Positions 51,734 through 56,757 of a DNA stretch of 56,757 bases are shown piece after piece (position 1 is the stretch's first letter; each line of letters starts with the position of its first letter). The position numbers and the translations under genes are program-made. The notes under the pieces are model-generated. The model was not told where the DNA came from. It made no database searches and saw only the letters and a list, made by a program, of their open reading frames with translations. Source of the DNA: JACQFZ01 sp045810625 (GTDB taxonomy: Bacteria > Pseudomonadota > Gammaproteobacteria > Acidiferrobacterales > Sulfurifustaceae); NCBI GenBank assembly GCA_045810625.1, contig JBJMVQ010000014.1:1-56757 (forward strand). The letters run 5' to 3'.

Positions 51734-52993
51734 TGTACAAGTTTGGTATTTCCCCGACACCGGTTCTCCGAGCGTCGTGAGTTAAGCGGCTACGGGTTCG
51801 GCATCATTCGCCTCCTCGGGTTCATTCACAACCGGAATCATCGGCGGCAACTCCTCCACGCCTAGCGCCTCTTTCAGTGCTTGGGCGGGCGTGCGGCCGT
51901 TCAAGCGGTAGCCTTGGTGGCTTCTGCGGAGATTGTAGTACTCGATGAACGTATCGAGATCGCGTTGGATCTCATCGGTCGAGGTGTACCAGGTCTCTCT
52001 TCCTTTCACGCGGAAGCATTCATCGAGGAGCGTTCGGTTCATCCGCTCAACGAACCCGTTGGTGCGCGGGCTTCTGACCTTGGTCGTGCGGTGCTCGATG
52101 TTCTCGAGCTGACAGAAGAGCTCGTAGGGGTGGCGTTCCTTCACGCCGCAGAACTCCCGCCCGTTGTCGGTGAGGATCGCACCGACTGAGATACCGAGCG
52201 CCTCGTAGAACGGCAATACGCGCTCATAGAGCGTATCGACCGAGGTGATCGGCATCTTCGAGTTGTAGACCTTGGCAAACGCCAAGGAGCAGAAGACATC
52301 GACCACGACTTGGACTTACACCTTGCCGACCCCCTTCAACGTGCCCCAGTAGAACGTGTCCTGGTTCAGTAATTCGCCGGGCCGTGTCGATTCGACATGG
52401 CGGCTCCGGAACTCGGGGCTGACACGTTCGAGCAGCGCGATCTGTTCGTCAGTGAGCTGGATCACGTTCTCGCGCGAGGCGGCCTCGAGGCGCAAGAGCC
52501 GCTATGCCGTGTCTCGATCCCATGGCGCAGCCACACGCCCCCCCGACACCGGAACTACCCACCGTCACGCCAGTGAGATGAAGCTCGTTCGCGGTGCGCG
52601 CGCTGCCGTGGGTGGGATACTTCAGCGAATACTCCAAAATCGTCGCCTCGATCTCGGGCACTACGCGATTGGGGTGCGGGTTTCGCGGCGCCCGACGCTG
52701 CTCGATCAACGCGGCGGTGCCGCCCATCTGGAACGCCCGTTTGATCTCGTAGAACGAGTCGCGGTGATAGCCCATGATCCGGCAGGCCTTCGACACGTTG
52801 TCGAGCGCGGCCGCCCATTGCAGCAAAGAAAGCTTTCGCTTGGTACTCTGTGACAGTGCGGTCATCCAGGACATCTCCAAAGTAGTTGGTTCGGTCGCAG
52901 TTACCAATCTACTCAAGAGAACCGGATGGCCGCACCCATCGCTCTTACGCTACGATGGGCGCGGGACTGTCGGGTAAATACTCAACCACTGCA
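51734..52993 (-). mobile_element. IS481-family insertion sequence, degenerate
   Basis: About 1260 bases. The left end TGTACAAGTTTGGTATTTCC and the right end (inverse of TGTCGGGTAAATACTCAACC, 52968-52993) agree at 19 of 26 positions as terminal inverted repeats. The transposase is on the minus strand and broken. It separates the first Rhs locus from the second Rhs cassette. Target duplications were not found by eye. Confidence 0.85.
51782..52865 (-). pseudogene. IS481-family transposase, broken
   Basis: The N-terminal half (KRKLSLLQWAAALDNVSKAC; RIMGYHRDSFYEIKRAFQMG) is a helix-turn-helix of the family. The DDE core includes VVDVFCSLAFAKVY, AILTDNGREFCG and SPRTNGFVERMNRTLLDE with all three acidic residues. 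Two lesions break it: a frameshift at or beside the run of seven C at 52538-52544, and a TAA (52316-52318) in place of a Tyr codon in GTLKGVGKV-x-VQVVVDV. The open frames therefore end early and the element should not move by itself. Confidence 0.9.
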
Positions 52994-53937
52994 TCACGAG
53001 CGACGGCACCCAGACCTACAGCTACAACAACGACGGTCACCTGCAGAGCGTCGCGCTGGGAACCACGACTCTCGGGAGTTACGTCTACAACTCTCAACGC
53101 CAGCGCACGCGCAAGACCGCCAGTTCCAACACCACCGTCTATCACTACGACATCAACGGTAACCTCATCCTCGAAACCGCAGCAGACGGCATCTCGCAAG
53201 TCAGCTACGTCTACGCCGACAACGTCCCGATCGCACAAATCAATCGCAGCGGCGGTGTCGAAACGATCACGTACCTGCATACGGATCACGAAGGAACGCC
53301 ACGACTCGCGACCGATAACACGCAAGCGGTCGTTTGGACGTGGGCGGGGAGAGCCTTCGGGGATACGCAACCGACCGGGACGGCGACGGTTAATTTGAGG
53401 CTTCCAGGCATCTATGCGGATGGCGAAACACGTCTCTACTACAACTGGAACCGCTATTTCGATCCGAAAACCGTTCGTTACTTAACGAGTGACCCGATTG
53501 GTCTGTCCGGAGGGATAAACACATACACTTACGTTCGGAACAATCCATGGAGGTGGATCGATAAAACTGGATTCGACGCGACAGCTGCAGCAACAGCAGG
53601 AGCCGAAACAACAGCGCCTTCGAAAATACTCGATGAATTGGGCCGCGCCGCTGCCGGCGCTGCACGTCAGTGCGCTATTGTCGCCCTCGCTATAGCAGCA
53701 GCGGGCATGTCGGGATCAGTACCGACGTGCGACGACGACGGTAGTGGTCCGCCGGGATGTAAGAAGAAGGATAATGGCTGTGAAGAGCTATACAGGATAG
53801 ATACGGATACATGTAATGCAATCACCAAAAGACGTGGCCGCCGCGCGGGCGAAACCTGTCACGCCTCGGCCTCTGAGCGCTATGCTGCGTGTTTGCGCGG
53901 GAAACCGTTGCCACCCCTAAATACATGGAATAACTGA
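52994..53937 (+). pseudogene. Displaced Rhs core-and-tip cassette
   Basis: The frame is open from the IS end to TGA 53935-53937, about 315 residues, with no start codon of its own. The first 135 residues match the Rhs protein at 46200 (GTQTYSYNNDGHLQSVALGT; INRSGGVETITYLHTDHEGT) and the DNA is almost identical near 53245-53400. Core motifs YYNWNRYFDPKTVRYLTSDP and GLSGGINTYTYVRNNPWRW follow. The tip after WIDKTGF has a hydrophobic helix (QCAIVALAIAAAGMSG) and several Cys (CKKKDNGCEELYRIDTDTC), ending LPPLNTWNN. It looks like an orphan Rhs tip, silent unless recombined. Confidence 0.85.
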
Positions 53938-53938
53938 C

Positions 53939-54160
53939 ATGGCATTCGAAGCCTATAGCCATCTGATCGAGATCGAGGAGGATGAGCGATTGCTAACGAT
54001 CTACCGCGTCAGCGGAACAAAACGTCATCTTTTTACAGAGGTGAAGTTACCGGAAAAAACTGCAGCCGAAGATCCGGAAGCGATTAATGAGTTCTGCCGC
54101 ACGCTCGGAGAAAATATCTTGCTCGACTCGCCTCAGGCCCGAAAGTTGCTCGGTCTGTAA
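53939..54160 (+). CDS. Small candidate immunity protein of the displaced tip
   Basis: 73 residues from ATG 53939, one base after the Rhs-tip stop codon. The protein is acidic and soluble (AYSHLIEIEEDERLLTIYRV; DPEAINEFCRTLGENILLD). No family is recognised. Its position directly behind a tip matches the usual immunity location. It is intact. Confidence 0.65.
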   Translation: MAFEAYSHLIEIEEDERLLTIYRVSGTKRHLFTEVKLPEKTAAEDPEAINEFCRTLGENILLDSPQARKLLGL

Positions 54161-54175
54161 ACGGCGCGTCTGACA

Positions 54176-54504
54176 ATGATCCTACGCACAGTGGGGACTG
54201 TTATCGCTACGCGTCAGCTCGATCTTGTCGGCGGCAAAAAGGTCGTATCGGTAAACCCGAGCCGTTCGACGACGGCATCAACCACTACTGCCCGTACCAA
54301 GTCATCGGTATCGGGCGTGACGACGTAAGGTACGCGGGCGGTGTCGACGGCGTGCAAGCGCTTCAGCTCGCCCTCAAGATGATCGGTGCCGACCTCTACA
54401 CATCACAGGAAGCGCAAGCTGGCAAATTGAGCTGGGGGGGAGGCAAAAACCTGGATCTCGGCTTTCCAGTGCCCGAGGTGTTACGTGATTTGGCTCCGGA
54501 CTGA
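54176..54504 (+). pseudogene. DUF6968-like small gene, frameshifted
   Basis: ATG 54176 starts MILRTVGTVIATRQLDLVGG. The similarity then moves to another frame: IGKPEPFDDGINHYCPYQVI, YAGGVDGVQALQLALKMIGA, LYTSQEAQAGKLSW and LGFPVPEVLRDLAPD up to TGA 54502. The break is near 54240-54250. I know this pattern as DUF6968, a small family often beside polymorphic toxins; the name is from memory. One or two lost bases explain the change. Confidence 0.7.
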
Positions 54505-54537
54505 CGGATCCGCGTTTTCGTTCTAGTGTCACCATAG

Positions 54538-55033
54538 ATGCGTAAACGGCTCTGGCGACATTACAGAAACTTACCTCCGAAGGTTCGTCGGATACTCGTC
54601 GACGAACGTTTGCGTCAGAACGTCACGCTCTTGGAACGAGCATGGCGCGAATACCCGACGATCTATGCTATTCCCTCGACCATCGCAAATCTCTTGGTAA
54701 AGCGTGGTCGATTGAGGGAGGGACTTCGAGTCTGGCGTCGCATGGTCAAGCAATTCCCCAATGCACCGAATCCGTATTTCGAAAGAGCGCACTGGTCGCT
54801 CGGGCGAAGGGACTTTGAAGAGGCACAGAAGTACCTGCGCTTTGCCTAATGCGAGATCGGGGTACTTCCGAGAAACAGCCCATTTCTAGAGAGCCGAAGC
54901 ATTGCTGCAGCTCGGCCGACGCGAGGAGGCGCTGAATGAGCTTAACAGCGTCAGGGACGACTATAAGGAAATCTGGTTCCTAGGCTATCGTTCTCGTTCG
55001 AAACGCGACATGCTGAGGGAGCTGCACGTCTAG
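54538..55033 (+). pseudogene. TPR-like small gene, frameshifted
   Basis: The first part, ATG 54538 to TAA 54849, encodes MRKRLWRHYRNLPPKVRRIL and helix pairs (LLVKRGRLREGLRVWRRMVK; RRDFEEAQKYLRFA). After the stop, homologous-looking sequence resumes in another frame: LLQLGRREEALNELNSVRDD, YKEIWFLGYRSRSKRDML, ending TAG 55031-55033. The whole would be a tetratricopeptide-type helical protein of about 165 residues. Such genes occur in Rhs immunity arrays; that link is inferred. Confidence 0.6.
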
Positions 55034-55269
55034 CGTACAGCGTTTGTTTTCGCTACCGCATCACTTTTTGCGAAGAGACCGACCGGATCAGAGGCTAAGC
55101 ACCGCGCGATCTCGGTAAATTCGAGCAGATCCGCTCCGACGCTCTCGTCCGCTTCAATCGTCCAGCAAAAGAATCCGAACGAGGAAATAGTGATGCTGGT
55201 ACAACGAGTGTTGCAAATAAGGATGTTGTTGTTGGCATAGCCTGAGCCGAAGTGGACGACGTCTCCCTG
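55030..55269 (-). pseudogene. Possible minus-strand gene fragment
   Basis: On the minus strand, 79 codons are open without a usable start: VVHFGSGYANNNILICNTRC, ISSFGFFCWTIEADESVGAD and LLEFTEIARCLASDPVGLFA. The amino-acid make-up looks protein-like. I do not recognise it. Upstream frames are broken by stops, so it would be a 3' remnant. The remainder of the gap up to 55516 shows no gene. Confidence 0.3.
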
Positions 55270-55515
55270 TTATTAGATCAGCAGCGATCCTGATGCGTTT
55301 AATGGTCCTCAAGATATAAGCAGCAGATAGTTGCTGGGGAGATTGCGAAGGACGAAATATTTGTGCGCAACCTGCTGCGCCGATTCGCAGCCGCACCTTG
55401 ACCACTGGCGGAACCTTCTCTATTGTGCACAACCGGGGCTAGTAACCCCTTCACAAGCGGATACCGCACCCGACAGTTTGCGGATTTTTTGTGCCTGCGT
55501 TTTGTAAAGCACGAT

Positions 55516-55592
55516 GGCCGGGTGTGCGGCTAATACAAGACCCGAAAGGGGAATACGCCCGCCGCCCTTGTGACGGTTACTAGCACCCGGTC
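55516..55592 (+). ncRNA. Structured RNA resembling phage C4 antisense RNA
   Basis: CCGGGTG (55518-55524) pairs with CACCCGG (55584-55590) to close a multi-branched fold. Inside are a CCCGAAAGGG hairpin (55540-55549) and the conserved-looking GGTTACTAGCACCCGG. This layout resembles C4 antisense RNAs, which control antirepressor or cell-division-inhibitor genes in phages P1, P7 and P4-like elements. The match is by eye. A small gene begins 21 bases past its end, the position of the regulated gene. Confidence 0.45.
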
Positions 55593-55613
55593 ACCCACAA
55601 CGGAGAAAGATGC

Positions 55614-55937
55614 ATGGCCAGTAACCATTCACAAGGGTACACGCAACCGATAATGGAGCTTCTGTATTCAGCCGAAGTCTTCGGTTGCGATTTCGAGAAG
55701 GTGGGGCGCCTAACGCACCTGAAACACACGGCGAGGAACGCGTCGCAACTTCATCGCGGTGCCGCGAAGTGTATCATCCTGTTGGAGCAGTCTTCCGGTC
55801 GTCCCCGTGATCCGCGCGTGACAGAAGCGATAAGCTGGTTAAGCACGTTGCACCGAGATTTCGGTGAGATTGTTCGCAGCATTCAGCGGGCGATAGTAAG
55901 ACGACGCAGGAGATTGAAAACGAAAGCGGCAAGTTGA
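55614..55937 (+). CDS. Small island protein downstream of the structured RNA
   Basis: 107 residues from ATG 55614 with GGAGAAAG about 5 bases upstream. It is predicted mainly helical (GYTQPIMELLYSAEVFGCDF; RLTHLKHTARNASQLHRGAA), with a strongly basic C-terminal tail (RRRRRLKTKAAS). No family is recognised. The ribosome site and the RNA upstream suggest an expressed gene of a phage-like module. A DNA- or RNA-binding role is possible from the basic tail. Confidence 0.6.
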   Translation: MASNHSQGYTQPIMELLYSAEVFGCDFEKVGRLTHLKHTARNASQLHRGAAKCIILLEQSSGRPRDPRVTEAISWLSTLHRDFGEIVRSIQRAIVRRRRRLKTKAAS

Positions 55938-56041
55938 AGACTAACGAGTTCGCCGCGTTGGGGTACGTTTGGGGGTATCTCGAACGCGTCGAGTATCGGA
56001 AATGCTTCTAAATCCCTATTTTGCCGCAATCGTGCGGTAGA

Positions 56042-56055
56042 GACCCCAGCCTCCA
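56042..56055 (+). repeat. Candidate right attachment site
   Basis: GACCCCAGCCTCCA is an exact direct repeat of the tRNA-Cys 3' end (45373-45386). It is 40 bases from the stop of a decayed recombinase. Confidence 0.7.
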
Positions 56056-56094
56056 GTTTTTCCATCGCTTTCCGTTGATGCTCTCCCGGCAACC

Positions 56095-56330
56095 TTAACA
56101 ATTTGTTAACACTTCCCCGGAAACGAGCGCGGTGATCTTGTTCGCCGCTTCGTTGTCGACGTCGCGCGTCGAATGACCGTGTGTCTCGTTACCCGAATGG
56201 CGCTGTGGCTCAGCGCGCCTGGATGGGCCTTGGGTACACGTTCGCGAGAATCAGCCGGCTAACGTAGGTGTGCCGCAGATCGCGAACGCGGATTAAGCGA
56301 GAGCACTCCGGCCTCCGTAAACAGTCTGTT
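56095..56330 (-). pseudogene. Second tyrosine recombinase C-terminal remnant
   Basis: Read on the minus strand with frame changes: RVRDLRHTYVSRLILANVYP, then IQAR, LSHSAIRVTRHT, then GHSTRDVDNEAANKITALVS and GEVLTNC with a stop at 56095. DLRHTY is the H-x-x-R box and the GHS segment follows the lost active-site Tyr region. At least two frameshifts are present. Its sequence differs from the remnant at 45548, so it came from another element. Confidence 0.75.
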
Positions 56331-56484
56331 GCCATGATGTGCAGAACGAAGACAACGTACAACGCCAACGAACGGATCAAACGACACTACTTGCATACCT
56401 CAAGGAATCGAAGTGCCGCAGCGACACGCCGTGGCAATTTCTTTCTAGCGTGCGCCGCACTGAATCGGAACGGATTCAAAGGCC

Positions 56485-56605
56485 GTGCCGCGTAAACCGC
56501 GGATGTACCTCCCAGAGGTTCCCGCTCACGTCGTTCAGCGCGGAAACAATCGCGCCGCCTGCTTCGTTACCGACGACGATTACGGGTTTTATCTCAATGC
56601 CTGCG
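56485..56605 (+). pseudogene. REP-associated tyrosine transposase (RAYT) N-terminal fragment
   Basis: GTG 56485 begins MPRKPRMYLPEVPAHVVQRG, then NNRAACFVTDDDYGFYL, the hallmark N-terminus of RAYT (Y1 transposase family) proteins that act on REP palindromes. After about 56605 similarity stops and the sequence TGTCCCCCCACTTTCCAGTA begins, which may be the end of another insertion element. The catalytic Tyr region is absent. Confidence 0.65.
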
Positions 56606-56757
56606 ATGTCCCCCCACTTTCCAGTAAGCACTTCGATCTAGAGTCCGGCAGTTACTGTACTCGTCTTTGCCTCTTCAGCTCCGTCGCGGTGTATCGAATG
56701 GAGTCGTGCTGTCGCTGTGACTGACGGGCTGTACAGCTGGTGTGTCATAGCTTCGAT

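Larger units (their letters stand above)
55938..56484. other. Island end with recombinase debris
   Basis: This stretch holds the right attachment repeat and the second recombinase remnant. I see no intact gene. The minus-strand frame at 55883-56101 overlaps the attachment repeat and has no recognisable motif. Confidence 0.5.

Noticed and set aside
55154..55432. Minus-strand 92-codon open frame
   Set aside because: The frame has no ribosome site and a repetitive Arg/Gln/His composition; another minus-strand frame overlapping it looks more protein-like.

Overview
The window reads as a GC-rich gammaproteobacterial chromosome. The evidence is conserved gene order: thrS-infC-rpmI-rplT-pheS-pheT-ihfA-MerR, surE-pcm-nlpD-rpoS, alaC-hom-thrC, an rpfE-type gene beside recJ, and uvrC-pgsA-tRNA-Gly-tRNA-Cys. 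Genus cannot be fixed from the sequence alone. Two accessory zones, the first 2 kb and the last 11 kb, carry Rhs proteins, candidate immunity genes, insertion-sequence debris and decayed recombinases.

Layout. 1-2034: the 3' end of an Rhs gene, a candidate immunity gene with an internal duplication, solo IS ends and an Rhs remnant, all abutting the 3' end of tRNA-Asn. 2540-12121: uvrB, tRNA-Val, then a translation block (thrS, infC with an ATC start, rpmI, rplT, pheS, pheT), ihfA and a MerR-type regulator. 12267-16350: tRNA-Pro with a duplicated 3' end, a repeat-rich gap, then surE, pcm, nlpD (no ordinary start codon) and rpoS. 16619-20756: an Mth938-like gene divergent from alaC-hom-thrC. 21023-29623: a compact chemosensory operon (STAS protein, membrane MCP-like protein, cheY, cheA, cheW, second MCP, cheR, cheD, cheB). 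29624-30364: a dense dispersed-repeat region. 30365-42313: a dynamin-like GTPase (minus strand), rpfE-like gene, recJ, cysM, a DUF559 protein, a PolB-like 3'-5' exonuclease, rlmD, an L,D-transpeptidase, nagZ, speD and a family 5 uracil-DNA glycosylase. 42696-45386: uvrC, pgsA, tRNA-Gly, tRNA-Cys.

45387-56757 is an island inserted behind tRNA-Cys. The last 14 bases of tRNA-Cys (45373-45386) recur exactly at 56042-56055. A decayed tyrosine recombinase lies just inside the left copy and another just beyond the right copy, which suggests tandem integration of two elements. Inside are a 1449-residue exported Rhs protein, a candidate immunity gene, an IS481-family element with a broken transposase, a second Rhs C-terminal cassette whose core matches the first almost base for base, and a run of small intact and broken genes of the immunity type. 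A structured RNA resembling phage C4 antisense RNA and an associated small gene lie near the right end.

The core genes are ordinary housekeeping. The chemosensory operon should form one signalling unit: two receptors, the CheA/CheW kinase core, CheR/CheB/CheD adaptation and CheY output, with no separate cheZ. The most interesting part is the Rhs island, whose layout (one long exported Rhs gene followed by a displaced tip and several immunity-like genes) fits tip replacement by recombination in the conserved core.
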